DNA of 46,621 nucleotides from Bacteriovoracaceae bacterium (GCA_947461145.1 CANHJD010000002.1:1-46621); one strand, 5' to 3'. Shown: positions 25,498 to 34,690, counted from the first letter of the stretch. Notes: a model not told the origin generated them from the sequence alone. Numbers and translations: made by a program.

Positions 25498-26022
25498 ATG
25501 CGTCTCATTGATTTCATCAACGCAGGTGGGTCCATCACTTGGATTTTAGTCGCGATGAATATTCTAGGACTTTCACTTATTTTTTGGAGGATGGTCGTAC
25601 TTCGAGAATTTAAAAAGAAATTATCAAGTGAAGCAGCTGAACTTGCAAACGAACTCAAATCTGAATTTAAAACGAAAAATCTGATCACGCATATGGATCT
25701 GGTCAAAGATGGTATTTCTAGAAGAGTTCATGAACTCGAGGTAGGGATGACTTCAATTAAAGTGGTTGCTACAACAGCACCTCTTTTGGGTCTTCTTGGA
25801 ACCGTAGTAGGTATTTATGAGGCCTTTCAGGTTATCTCGGCCAAAGGACTAAGTGATCCAGGTCAATTCGCCTCTGGAATTTCCTATGCCCTCATTACAA
25901 CTATTGTTGGTTTAATTGTTGCGATTCCTCATTATATTGCCCATAACTATCTCTCAGGTGAATTGGATAGCCTTGAGTTTAAAATGGAAAAACAAATTTC
26001 TCCACTTCTTCAGGCCGAGTAA
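25498..26022 (+). CDS. exbB: ExbB/TolQ/MotA family proton channel protein
   Basis: A 174-residue inner-membrane protein with three helices: about residues 12-32, 88-110 (VVATTAPLLGLLGTVVGIYEAF) and 120-140 (SGISYALITTIVGLIVAIPHYIAHN). The Thr-rich pore segments match ExbB/TolQ/MotA. It should form a proton-driven motor with the ExbD-like protein four bases downstream. It is shorter than E. coli ExbB (about 244 residues), lacking most of the cytoplasmic loop. The Shine-Dalgarno is GGGAG. Confidence 0.87.
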   Translation: MRLIDFINAGGSITWILVAMNILGLSLIFWRMVVLREFKKKLSSEAAELANELKSEFKTKNLITHMDLVKDGISRRVHELEVGMTSIKVVATTAPLLGLLGTVVGIYEAFQVISAKGLSDPGQFASGISYALITTIVGLIVAIPHYIAHNYLSGELDSLEFKMEKQISPLLQAE

Positions 26023-26025
26023 TAT

Positions 26026-26424
26026 ATGGGAAGAAGAAATCGCCGCGAAGCCCTTTCCATGGATTTAACACCATTGATTGATATGGTGTTTCTCCTATTG
26101 GTGTTTTTTTTAGTAACCTCCACCTTCAAAAAAGATGAGCTTGCACTTTTGCTTAAGCTTCCAAAGACGGAGCAAGGAGCTGGGAGTGAGAAAAAATTTG
26201 ATCAACTTACGATAGAGCTTTCAAATGAGGATATCGCTGTTAATGGAAAGAAATCCTCACTTGAGGCACTGCCAGAAACTTTTAAAGGAACGAAAAAAGA
26301 AGCTTTAATCAATCTTCGTGTTGATGGCGATGTAAAGTATCAGAGACTAGTTAAGGTTTTAGATCTATTACAGGCGAATAAACTTGAAAATATTTCTTTA
26401 ATCACAGACAAAGAAGAAAAGTAG
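26026..26424 (+). CDS. exbD: ExbD/TolR family protein
   Basis: A 132-residue protein with one transmembrane helix whose start carries the proton-relay Asp (LTPLIDMVFLLLVFFLVTS; Asp near residue 19). The rest is a periplasmic domain. It pairs with the ExbB-like protein. No TonB or Tol-Pal partner gene is nearby, so whether it powers TonB receptors, the Tol system or gliding-type functions is open. Confidence 0.88.
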   Translation: MGRRNRREALSMDLTPLIDMVFLLLVFFLVTSTFKKDELALLLKLPKTEQGAGSEKKFDQLTIELSNEDIAVNGKKSSLEALPETFKGTKKEALINLRVDGDVKYQRLVKVLDLLQANKLENISLITDKEEK

Positions 26425-26427
26425 ATT

Positions 26428-27906
26428 ATGTCAGAGTCAATTTCATTTCCAAAAACAAGTTCTAAGTCCGATGATGTCCTTTCGCAGATGAAAGAATTTA
26501 AGGCCATGGACGTTGATTGGATGAAGGGCCGCTCTTTTAGTTTAGTTTATCCTGTAAGTGATGAGCATCATGACTTTCTTAAGAAAGCTCATAATATGTT
26601 TTTTTCAGAGAACGCTCTGAATCCGATGGCATTCAAGTCGCTACGAAAATTTGAACATGAAACGATTAGAATGTGTGCAGATCTTTTTCATGGAGATGAG
26701 AATACTGTTGGTCTAGTGACTTCCGGTGGAACTGAATCCCTCATCATGGCAATAAAGGCCTATCGAGACCGTGCAAAAAAATTAAGACCATGGATATTGA
26801 GGCCCGAAATCATTGTTCCAGAGTCTGCTCATTCGGCCATTGATAAAGGTGCCTATTATTTCGATGTCAAAGTTCGCCATGCTCCAGTTGGCCCAGATTT
26901 TAGAGTGGATTTAAAAGAAGTAAAAAAACTTATTAATCGCAATACTATTTTAATTGTTGGCTCAGCTCCACAGTATCCTCAGGGTGTCGTGGATCCAATT
27001 TCACAGTTGGGTGAAATTGCTCTTGAACACAATTTACCATTGCATGTTGATGCTTGTATTGGAGGCTTTACGCTGCCTTTCTTAGAGAAATTGGGCTACC
27101 CAGTTCCAGCGTTTGATTTTCGTATTCCTGGAGTGACTTCCATATCTGCAGATATTCATAAATATGGTTATTCCGCCAAAGGGGCTTCGGCCTTGTTGTA
27201 TCGTGATATGTCTTTTATGAAGTATCAGTTTTTCATTTATACAGAGTGGAAAGGCGGAGGCATTTATGCATCTCCATCTTTTCCTGGAACAAGACCTGGG
27301 GGTCCAATTGCCGCTGCTTGGGCAACACTTAGAAAATTAGGTGAAGAAGGGTATTTAGAACTTACTAAGAAAGTCATGGTCGCAAGAGAAACATTTTTAA
27401 AAGAGCTCTCAAAAATTCATGAACTCAAACTTCTCGCTTATCCTGATGCAACTCTTGTGAGTTTTACGAGTAACGATAAAAATATTGGTATTTATGCTGT
27501 CGCTGATCAACTTCAGGCGAAAGGTTGGAATATCACTAGGCAACAGACCCCAGAGTCTCTACATCTAACTCTCTCTCCTGCCCATGCTGACGTGATCAAT
27601 GATTTCATCTTTGACTTAAAACAAGCAGTCGAGACAGTTAAGGCCGATCCAAAGTTAAATACATCAGGACAAGCGGCCATGTATGGGATGATGGCAAAAA
27701 TTCCTTTCCGTGGAATGATTAAAAGCTCAGTCCTAAGTATTATGGAAAAGATGTATGGAGCTGATAATCAGGCCATTGATGACAAATCATCTGAAGTGAA
27801 GAATTGGGGAGATTTTGTTGAAAAGATTGGCGCTAACGGCCTCGAAGTTAAGCGTCAAGTTGATGAGATTTGGGATAAATTTAAGTCATCGTTTTCAAAG
27901 AACTAG
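26428..27906 (+). CDS. PLP-dependent lyase/decarboxylase (sphingosine-1-phosphate-lyase-like)
   Basis: A 492-residue fold type I PLP enzyme. SGGTES (99-104) is the cofactor phosphate loop, Asp208 in HVDACIGG contacts the ring nitrogen, and Lys245 in ISADIHKYGYSAKG is the PLP lysine. That last motif and the PSFPGTRPGGPIAAAWA stretch are those of sphingosine-1-phosphate lyase and its bacterial relatives rather than glutamate decarboxylase. It would cleave phosphorylated long-chain bases to an aldehyde and phosphoethanolamine. Some Bacteriovorax strains are known to contain sphingophosphonolipids, which makes this plausible. It starts 3 bases after exbD. Confidence 0.82.
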   Translation: MSESISFPKTSSKSDDVLSQMKEFKAMDVDWMKGRSFSLVYPVSDEHHDFLKKAHNMFFSENALNPMAFKSLRKFEHETIRMCADLFHGDENTVGLVTSGGTESLIMAIKAYRDRAKKLRPWILRPEIIVPESAHSAIDKGAYYFDVKVRHAPVGPDFRVDLKEVKKLINRNTILIVGSAPQYPQGVVDPISQLGEIALEHNLPLHVDACIGGFTLPFLEKLGYPVPAFDFRIPGVTSISADIHKYGYSAKGASALLYRDMSFMKYQFFIYTEWKGGGIYASPSFPGTRPGGPIAAAWATLRKLGEEGYLELTKKVMVARETFLKELSKIHELKLLAYPDATLVSFTSNDKNIGIYAVADQLQAKGWNITRQQTPESLHLTLSPAHADVINDFIFDLKQAVETVKADPKLNTSGQAAMYGMMAKIPFRGMIKSSVLSIMEKMYGADNQAIDDKSSEVKNWGDFVEKIGANGLEVKRQVDEIWDKFKSSFSKN

Positions 27907-27934
27907 GGTTTGTATTTTGTCTAAGTCTTAAAGC

Positions 27935-27964
27935 TTGCATAGATTTGCTCAAGAGGTGTAGATT
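27935..27964 (+). promoter_or_regulatory. Candidate promoter of the tolC-RND-tetR operon
   Basis: TTGCAT (27935-27940), 18 bases, TAGATT (27959-27964), placing the start of transcription at about 27970, on top of the two palindromes described next. Confidence 0.4.
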
Positions 27965-27987
27965 GTTTTAAACAAATGTTTGAAACA
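27964..27987. promoter_or_regulatory. Two tandem TGTTTnAAACA palindromes, candidate operator
   Basis: TGTTTTAAACA at 27964-27974 and TGTTTGAAACA at 27977-27987, each an 11-bp palindrome about one central base, with centres 13 bp apart. They overlap the predicted transcription start of an operon that ends in a TetR-family regulator gene, so they are candidate autoregulation sites. Regulator assignment inferred. Confidence 0.55.
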
Positions 27988-28008
27988 AACGTTCTTCTTG
28001 GTGGTTAA

Positions 28009-29505
28009 ATGTCTAAGTGTTCAATTTTATTATTTTTTCTTGTCTCATCCCTTATTCCCTTAAGCAGAACTTTTGGGGAGGAATTTCAATTAAATGAGGC
28101 CAATTTAAAAGTGCTCATGGCAAAAGGAGCGCCTCAAATCGATCAGATTCAGGCCGCTTTTTTGGGAACGAGTGTTCAGAACGGCCAGCTCCAAGAGCAG
28201 TTTGCGCCAGAACTTTTTGGTCGTGCGAACTATTCTGAAACAAATGAAAAACCCATCATTCAGTTTTTTCCAATTTGGTCACCATTAAGGCAAGCTCAAG
28301 TTGGAGTAAGGCAAAATCTTAGACAGGGTCTAAGTGCCGAAGCCGCAATTGGAACAGATCAAAGAAGTGCCGTTTCAGTCTCTGGTAAATATCGTGATAT
28401 CACCACGACTTCTATTAGCTTCACGATGCAAATGGATGTTTGGAAAGATCTCTTTGGAAGAATTTCTAAGGCCAAGTTAGAGAGTGCTTCATTCGAATCT
28501 CAAAGAGCAGATTTGGAGCGAGACATTCAAATGAAGACATTTCTCATCTCCCTTCGCCGTATTTATTGGTCTTTAGTGGCCAACAAAGAAGCGGTAAAAA
28601 TCTCAGAAGAATTATTAAAAACTTCTAAGCAGCAGTTAGCAGAATCAAAAAGCCGGTTTAAAAACTCTGTTGCTGAGGCAGATGAAGTTGCGAGAAATGA
28701 AGCTCAGGTTTCTTCTCGTGAGGCCAATCTCCTTTATCTGAGTTATCAAAAAGAAGCATTCTTAAAGCAACTTAGAACTCTTCTTCCAGAACTTACAAAA
28801 AGTGAAATTCAGCTTGCTGATTATGATCTCGCAACGACTTTAGATCAGGTTTCGGTTTGTACTGCAACCATAGCGAGAGAAGACAAAACTCCTTACCAGT
28901 ATACTCAATATGACGAAGCAACCTCGCTCATTCGTAAGATTAAGACCCAAGCGGCGACCATTAATTCGCGCTATGCTGATCCTGATGTAAAACTTTACGG
29001 CCTTGTTAAAGCGACAGGTGTTGGAAGTGATAATACGAAACCGGCATATTACCGAGGCAGTTATGGTGCAGCGGTGGATGATTTACAAAGCACTAACCGC
29101 ACTGGTTATGAGGTTGGATTAAGGGTGACGGTACCTCTTGGAGATAGTAAGGCAACAACTCAGCAAACAAAAGAGCTCTATGATGAAAAGAGACTTTTGG
29201 CCGCCATCAATTCAAGTGATGCGCAAGTTATCAATACCCACGAGCAGCTAGTAAAAAACATAACACTTTTAAACGAAGTTATTAGATCCCAGAAATTTAC
29301 AACGGCTCAGTTAGAAAAACGCCTTGTTTTTATGAGACGAAAGTATGAACAAGCACGTGTCTCAATTAATGACTTAATTTTGGATCAAGATGCACTTCTT
29401 CGTTCTGAACTCACGACTATCGAAACCCAGTTACAAGTATTGAACTTACTGTTCGACTACTTGGCCATTTATACTGAAACACCTTGTGCCTTCAATAGGA
29501 TTTAA
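28009..29505 (+). CDS. TolC family outer-membrane efflux protein
   Basis: A 498-residue protein with a signal peptide (cleaved near residue 23, TFG) and long helical stretches typical of the TolC tunnel, for example AVKISEELLKTSKQQLAESKSRF (about residues 200-220) and its second-half repeat TAQLEKRLVFMRRKYEQARVSINDLI. The sequence is diverged, with the paired helix-strand repeats still visible. It should be the outer-membrane channel for the RND pump encoded 3 bases downstream. A GGTGG lies close to the ATG as a weak Shine-Dalgarno. Confidence 0.87.
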   Translation: MSKCSILLFFLVSSLIPLSRTFGEEFQLNEANLKVLMAKGAPQIDQIQAAFLGTSVQNGQLQEQFAPELFGRANYSETNEKPIIQFFPIWSPLRQAQVGVRQNLRQGLSAEAAIGTDQRSAVSVSGKYRDITTTSISFTMQMDVWKDLFGRISKAKLESASFESQRADLERDIQMKTFLISLRRIYWSLVANKEAVKISEELLKTSKQQLAESKSRFKNSVAEADEVARNEAQVSSREANLLYLSYQKEAFLKQLRTLLPELTKSEIQLADYDLATTLDQVSVCTATIAREDKTPYQYTQYDEATSLIRKIKTQAATINSRYADPDVKLYGLVKATGVGSDNTKPAYYRGSYGAAVDDLQSTNRTGYEVGLRVTVPLGDSKATTQQTKELYDEKRLLAAINSSDAQVINTHEQLVKNITLLNEVIRSQKFTTAQLEKRLVFMRRKYEQARVSINDLILDQDALLRSELTTIETQLQVLNLLFDYLAIYTETPCAFNRI

Positions 29506-29508
29506 TAT

Positions 29509-32500
29509 ATGAAATTTTTTGTTGATTTCTTTATTCGGAACTACAAATTAACTATAGTTCTTACCATGTTTTTGATTGTCCTTGGATTCCAAGGTCTCAG
29601 AAAAATGAATGCAGAGTCTTGGCCTCAAGTCGATTTTGCCATGGCAACAATTGTGACCCAGTATAAGGGCGCCTCTCATGAAGATATTGAAGCCCTTATA
29701 ACTAAACCCATAGAGGATGAGATTAGAACCGTTTCTGGTTTAAAGGATGTTAAGTCTATTTCTCAAACTGGTCTTTCTACGATTATCGTTCGTATTGATA
29801 TGGATAAAGTGGATGAACGCGAGGTTATGGACGATCTTCAAAAAGCCGTTCAACGTGTTTCCAAACTTCCTTCTGATCTTGAGCAACGTCCCACTTTCAC
29901 TCAAATTAAGTCTGACGAGTTCCCTGCGATTGAAATCTCTGTCATTGGAAGTGCAGACAAGCGATTAAGGGATAGAGTGGCAGATTTATTAAAAAGCGAA
30001 ATTGAAGACCTTGATGCCGTTAAGGATGTACGTTTAGTAGGCTATCGAGAAAGAGAGTTCACCATTGAGCTTGATCTTAAAAAAATGGATCAGCTTCATA
30101 TTGGGATTCCAGAAGTTCTGTCTAAACTCCAGGCAAGAAATATTGCTATACCTGGTGGTGATGTAGAAACAGGACCTCATAAAGATTTAGTTCGTTTAGA
30201 TGCAAAATTTCGATCTGCTAATGATCTTGATCAATTGGTGATTCGCTCTAGTTTCTCTGGGCAGCTTATTAAGCTCAAAGATTTTTCACAAGTGGCTGAT
30301 GGGGCGGAAGATCCGCGAACTCTCGCTGCTTATAAAGGGGAAGATTCTGTAAATTTAATTGTGAATAAAAAAGCAGGGGCCGATAATCTAAAGCTTACCA
30401 AAAAAGTTCGTTCCGTTTTAGATGTATATGAGAAAAATTGGGAAGGCCAAATTCGTTTTGTCGTTTTTCATGACGAGGGAGAGAAGGTTCAAGACAAGCT
30501 TTCCACATTGGGCTCTAATGCTTGGTCAGGGCTTATTCTTTTAGTTGTCTTCCTTATGATCTTTATGCCTGGTTGGGTGGGGATAATGGCCTCTCTTTCA
30601 TTACCCATTGGGATCATGACCGTTTTTGGTTTAATGCCAAGCTTTGGATTAAACCTTGATTCAATTTCTATCCTTGCATTCATTATTGCTATGGGGAATT
30701 TAGTCGATAACTCCATTGTTATTACAGATAATTTTATTGATCTAAGAAGAAAAGGGATGGACACGGTTCCGGCCGTGAAAAAATCAGTTATGGAGTTGTG
30801 GGCACCTATTACGGCCACTGTTCTGACAACAATTGCTTCTTTTTTACCGATGCTAGTGACAAAGGGAATTATGGGGAAATTTATTGCTCCCATTCCTATA
30901 GTTGTGACTCTTGCCCTACTTGTATCTCTAGTTGAGTCTTTCTTTCTGCTTCCTATGAGATTGGTTTTTGTTGGAAATAAAATAAAGCAAGTTAAATCAG
31001 GCGAAGTTAATTGGTTTGATCGTTGGAAGTTAAAATTTGAAGTCGTTATGAGATGGGTTGTTGATCATCGGTATATGACAGTTGGCGCTTGTACAGGATT
31101 AATTATTGGTGCCATATTGATGATGATTTTTGCTAATAAATTTATCCTATTTCCTGCAGAGCAAACGGAAATTTATTTTGGTCGTGTAGAAGCTCCTAAA
31201 GGTACCCCAATAGGAACAACTCAGGTTTTTGTTAAAGAATTAAGTCAAAAAATTGTTAAGTTAAAGCCAGAATGGGTTAAGCACATCACTTCAAAAGCTG
31301 GATCTTCAAAAGGGCGGCCTGATGATCCTAAAGGTGGAGAAGGTGATTCACAGGGACTTGTTGTTATCTATGCATCTGATTTGGCAAAATTCAATATCAA
31401 GCACACCGAATTTTTAAAGGTTCTTAGAACCATTGATACTTCTGAATATGGAAAAGTGAGTTTCGAAGAAATGATTAATGGTCCACCAGTGGGCTCTCCT
31501 ATTAATGCCACCTTTCGTTCTAATGATCCTGTTCAGCTGGATAAGGCGATTAATGTTCTGAAAAACTCTATTGCTACATTTCCAGGGGTCATTGATGTAA
31601 AAATTGATGACTTTATTGATGCTGACGAGGTGATGGTAGAAATGAATTATGTTGATGCAGATAGAAGGGGAGTGAAGGTTGCAGATGTTGGAACCACACT
31701 AAGAACGGCCCTCGGTGGTATCTTCATTTCGGACGTCACTCTCAATAACAAAGAAGTAAATCTGAACGTAAAGTTTATGGATACCTACCGTGAAAAGACA
31801 AGAGATCTTTCCGCAATTAAGATTATGGATTCCCGAGGAAATCTTGTTCCTCTAGGAAGCATTGCAGAGTTTAAAAATAAGGAAGGATCACCTCAGATTA
31901 AGCGTTTTGATTTTAAACGTGCTAGAACTCTTTTGGGTGGTGTCGATGAGACAAAAACCACAGCTTTCGCAGTCAACCAAGTCTTAAAAAACGAATGGAA
32001 TAAAGTTCGCAAGAATTATCCAGAAGTATCACTCGTATTTGGCGGGGTTGAGGAAAGTACGCAAGAAAGTTTACAGTCTCTCTTTGATGCTCTCATTCTT
32101 GCGATGATTGGAATCTTTGCTCTACTTGTTTTCATGTTCCACTCGTTCTTGAGACCTTTTATTATTATGATGACGATACCTCTTGGATTAGTGGGCTTTT
32201 CTGTTGCCTTTTTCCTTCATGGAAAACCAATTTCCTTTATGGCCCTCATTGGAACGATTGGACTTACGGGAATTATCGTTAACTCGGGAATTGTGTTGAT
32301 TGAATTTATTGAAATTGCTCGCCGGGAAGGTATGGGGTTACATGAAGCTCTTGTTAAGGCTTCTAGTCAGCGTCTTCTAGCTGTTGTGGCAACTGCGTTC
32401 TCTACGATCCTTGGTCTTTTTCCCACTGCGTACGGAATTGGCGGATCTGATCAAATGTTGATTCCCATAACACTTGCAATGGCATGGGGACTGATGTCAG

Positions 32501-32655
32501 GAACACTTTTGACCTTAGTTTTTATTCCACCGGCCTATGCGATTATAGAAGATTGGATGGAGTTCCTTAAACGTCTCCCAGCTTTTAATAGTTTCATTGC
32601 GAAAATGGAGAAAACTCAAGATACATCAACAGAAGTCTTGAATGCTGGAGAGTAA
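29509..32655 (+). CDS. RND family efflux pump, inner-membrane component
   Basis: A 1048-residue RND permease with the usual two-fold repeat: a first helix followed by the porter domain, helices from about residue 335 to 480, a second helix near 525, a second porter domain, and a final helix set from about residue 858. In the fourth helix the proton-relay motif reads GNLVDNSIV (Asp400 followed by Asn401, where AcrB has two Asp). This Asp-Asn form is common outside the AcrB group. The substrate is unknown. No periplasmic adaptor gene lies between this and TolC. Its stop shares a base with the regulator ATG (TAATG). Confidence 0.92.
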   Translation: MKFFVDFFIRNYKLTIVLTMFLIVLGFQGLRKMNAESWPQVDFAMATIVTQYKGASHEDIEALITKPIEDEIRTVSGLKDVKSISQTGLSTIIVRIDMDKVDEREVMDDLQKAVQRVSKLPSDLEQRPTFTQIKSDEFPAIEISVIGSADKRLRDRVADLLKSEIEDLDAVKDVRLVGYREREFTIELDLKKMDQLHIGIPEVLSKLQARNIAIPGGDVETGPHKDLVRLDAKFRSANDLDQLVIRSSFSGQLIKLKDFSQVADGAEDPRTLAAYKGEDSVNLIVNKKAGADNLKLTKKVRSVLDVYEKNWEGQIRFVVFHDEGEKVQDKLSTLGSNAWSGLILLVVFLMIFMPGWVGIMASLSLPIGIMTVFGLMPSFGLNLDSISILAFIIAMGNLVDNSIVITDNFIDLRRKGMDTVPAVKKSVMELWAPITATVLTTIASFLPMLVTKGIMGKFIAPIPIVVTLALLVSLVESFFLLPMRLVFVGNKIKQVKSGEVNWFDRWKLKFEVVMRWVVDHRYMTVGACTGLIIGAILMMIFANKFILFPAEQTEIYFGRVEAPKGTPIGTTQVFVKELSQKIVKLKPEWVKHITSKAGSSKGRPDDPKGGEGDSQGLVVIYASDLAKFNIKHTEFLKVLRTIDTSEYGKVSFEEMINGPPVGSPINATFRSNDPVQLDKAINVLKNSIATFPGVIDVKIDDFIDADEVMVEMNYVDADRRGVKVADVGTTLRTALGGIFISDVTLNNKEVNLNVKFMDTYREKTRDLSAIKIMDSRGNLVPLGSIAEFKNKEGSPQIKRFDFKRARTLLGGVDETKTTAFAVNQVLKNEWNKVRKNYPEVSLVFGGVEESTQESLQSLFDALILAMIGIFALLVFMFHSFLRPFIIMMTIPLGLVGFSVAFFLHGKPISFMALIGTIGLTGIIVNSGIVLIEFIEIARREGMGLHEALVKASSQRLLAVVATAFSTILGLFPTAYGIGGSDQMLIPITLAMAWGLMSGTLLTLVFIPPAYAIIEDWMEFLKRLPAFNSFIAKMEKTQDTSTEVLNAGE

Positions 32656-33266
32656 TGACTGATCAAAGCATAGAAACAAAATCTAAGATAATGGAAGCCG
32701 CAAGGATTCTCTTTGCGAATCAAGGTTTTGAAGGAACATCAGTTCGAGAAATTGCAACATCTGCAGATGTGAATGTGGCTTCTGTAAACTACCATTTTAG
32801 CAACAAGGAGAATCTCTTTGCAGAGATTCTCCGAATTGGGTACCTGGAGTGTTCTCAAAATATGAGAGCTCTTTACGAGAACGAAAAACCAAGTCTTGAA
32901 GATTTGCTTGTTCATTTTTTTAATTATTTTATTCAGAAATCTCATGATCTTGTGTCGCTCTTTAAGATGATGATGTCGACACAACATTCACATCATCTCA
33001 TGTCCCAAGGTTCTGGGGATCAATTGAGTGGACCTCCAGGTGGGAAAGTGATTGAAGAGGCGATTTTAAAAGAGATGGGTGAGGGTATTTCTCAGGAAGA
33101 TCTTCACTTCGCTGTTAGGTGCCTTTTTAGCCATGTGATTCACAGCTCAATCATGTTTAATTGTTGCTTCAAGCAGAATAAAATTCCCTTTACCACTCGC
33201 GCTGATATAGAAAAAGGCATAAGAAGACTTAGTCGAATCTTGCTTATTGATTTAAAGAATATTTAG
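32655..33266 (+). CDS. TetR family regulator with CerR-type C-terminal domain
   Basis: A 203-residue regulator. The N-terminal helix-turn-helix is standard (KIMEAARILFANQGFEGTSV, then DVNVASVNYHFSNKENLF). The C-terminal part resembles the CecR/YbiH group (VIHSSIMFNCCF-like end), whose members in enterobacteria control efflux-linked operons. Being translationally coupled to the pump gene, it probably represses this operon through the palindromes upstream of tolC. Its TAG overlaps the stop codon of the convergent kinase-like gene (TTAG). Confidence 0.85.
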   Translation: MTDQSIETKSKIMEAARILFANQGFEGTSVREIATSADVNVASVNYHFSNKENLFAEILRIGYLECSQNMRALYENEKPSLEDLLVHFFNYFIQKSHDLVSLFKMMMSTQHSHHLMSQGSGDQLSGPPGGKVIEEAILKEMGEGISQEDLHFAVRCLFSHVIHSSIMFNCCFKQNKIPFTTRADIEKGIRRLSRILLIDLKNI

Positions 33267-34543
33267 ATTCTCTCCACTAAATACCAGTAATCTCTGAGGA
33301 CCAGTTTAATTTCTAGCCGTTTTACAATTCCAAAAACGCCGGCCAATTTTCTATGTAAGAAAAGAAGATCTTTCGGTGGAGGTGAAAACTTGCAGGCCTT
33401 GCTTAGTTTCCAAGAGAGATTTTTTGAATCCTCAAAAAACTGTTTGTCGCTAAAGTCAAATGGTTCGGCCTGTCTGAAGGGAGCTGCCAGGATCTCCATC
33501 ATATCTAAGTAGATTGCCTTCACTTCCTGAGATTCCCTAGGATCAATAAACGCAAGCTCTTCACTTATTTTTAAAAGTGAGCTTCGATCATTTTCAAATG
33601 CCGCAATCAGTACCTGTCTGTAACCATCTATGAATGATCTCTCATATTCTTTTACCGCTCCAAAATCAAGCAGTGCTATTTTATTTCCCTCGGTTATAAA
33701 AAAATTGCCAGGGTTTGGATCGGTTTGTACCAAACCATGAGTAAAAAATTCTTCGAGATAAAGTTCAATGAATTTTTTTCCCAAAGTCATTCTTTCGCCC
33801 AGCAGGGATGTCTTTTTCCAATCAGTAATTTTTTTTCCATCTATCATTTCAAGGGCAATGACCTTCTTGGAACAGTATTCTGAATAAACTTGAGGAATAA
33901 TAAACTCAGAGTGTTTGAAGGCTTCATCATATTTTAAGAGCATTGCTCTTTCATTCTCATAATCAGTTTCTTTGAGCAGGACTTCTTCTACTTCCTTAAA
34001 GAAAGGGTCTAGATTAACGTCTTTTCCCTGATAGACACTAAAGTTTTTGAGAATAACTTTTAATAATTTAAGATCAGTGGGGATTGATTTTGCTACATTC
34101 GGATACTGAACCTTCAAGACAATATCTTTTCCATTTAGTTTTGCACTATGGACTTGTCCAATACTGGCCGCGGCTATTGGCTCTTGGGAAATTTCTGAAA
34201 TATCGTTTATTTTCTCTCCTAATTCAGTTTTTAGGATAGTTTCTATCTCATTAAAAGGAAGGAATGTGGCGTTTTGATGTAAGTTTTCGAGGATTTTAAC
34301 CGCTTCTGGGGGAAGGTAATCTCCGAGATCCATGCTCATCATCTGGCCTAGTTTCATACTGGCCCCTTTAAGCTCGGACATCGTTTTTACTAAATTTTGG
34401 GCCAGCTCAATTTTAGATTCTAGCTTTGTTTTCTCATCTTCCCAGGTCTTTACGCGCGAGGAAATTTCATTAAGAGCTACCTTGGATGCAACTCCAATTA
34501 ATTTTGTTCCTCGGGACCACAGTCCGGTGGGTAGCTTGGCCAA
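33263..34543 (-). CDS. ABC1/UbiB (COQ8-like) atypical kinase
   Basis: A 426-residue protein of the ABC1/ADCK/UbiB family. The defining motifs are present: KGASMKLGQ (59-67, the inhibitory KxGQ motif), the Ala-rich loop AAASIGQVH (124-132) that replaces the glycine-rich loop, the catalytic-lysine-like Lys144 in IVLKVQYP, QTDPNPGNF (273-281) and LLDFGAV (291-297). The family supports ubiquinone synthesis. It lacks the C-terminal membrane helices of E. coli UbiB. It has a TTG start at 34543 with AGAGAGG before it. Confidence 0.9.
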   Translation of the reverse strand: MAKLPTGLWSRGTKLIGVASKVALNEISSRVKTWEDEKTKLESKIELAQNLVKTMSELKGASMKLGQMMSMDLGDYLPPEAVKILENLHQNATFLPFNEIETILKTELGEKINDISEISQEPIAAASIGQVHSAKLNGKDIVLKVQYPNVAKSIPTDLKLLKVILKNFSVYQGKDVNLDPFFKEVEEVLLKETDYENERAMLLKYDEAFKHSEFIIPQVYSEYCSKKVIALEMIDGKKITDWKKTSLLGERMTLGKKFIELYLEEFFTHGLVQTDPNPGNFFITEGNKIALLDFGAVKEYERSFIDGYRQVLIAAFENDRSSLLKISEELAFIDPRESQEVKAIYLDMMEILAAPFRQAEPFDFSDKQFFEDSKNLSWKLSKACKFSPPPKDLLFLHRKLAGVFGIVKRLEIKLVLRDYWYLVERI

Positions 34544-34608
34544 GTTAACCTCTCTGAGAAGCCTATTATAGTTTGCTTTCAGGGTTTTTCATACTGTTCT
34601 TATCTTGA

Positions 34609-34629
34609 GGTGTCTAATAGTTAGACACC
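34609..34629. promoter_or_regulatory. Perfect 9-bp-arm palindrome between divergent genes
   Basis: GGTGTCTAA (34609-34617), TAG, then TTAGACACC (34621-34629). It lies 65 bases before the ABC1 kinase gene and 62 bases before the secreted protein gene at 34691. No U-tract follows directly on either strand, so an operator is more likely than a terminator. Confidence 0.5.
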
Positions 34630-34690
34630 CGATCCTGTTCTTTTTACCTTCTTTCCCCAGTCCCATTTAAATAGGTGATACTCTTCGTCC

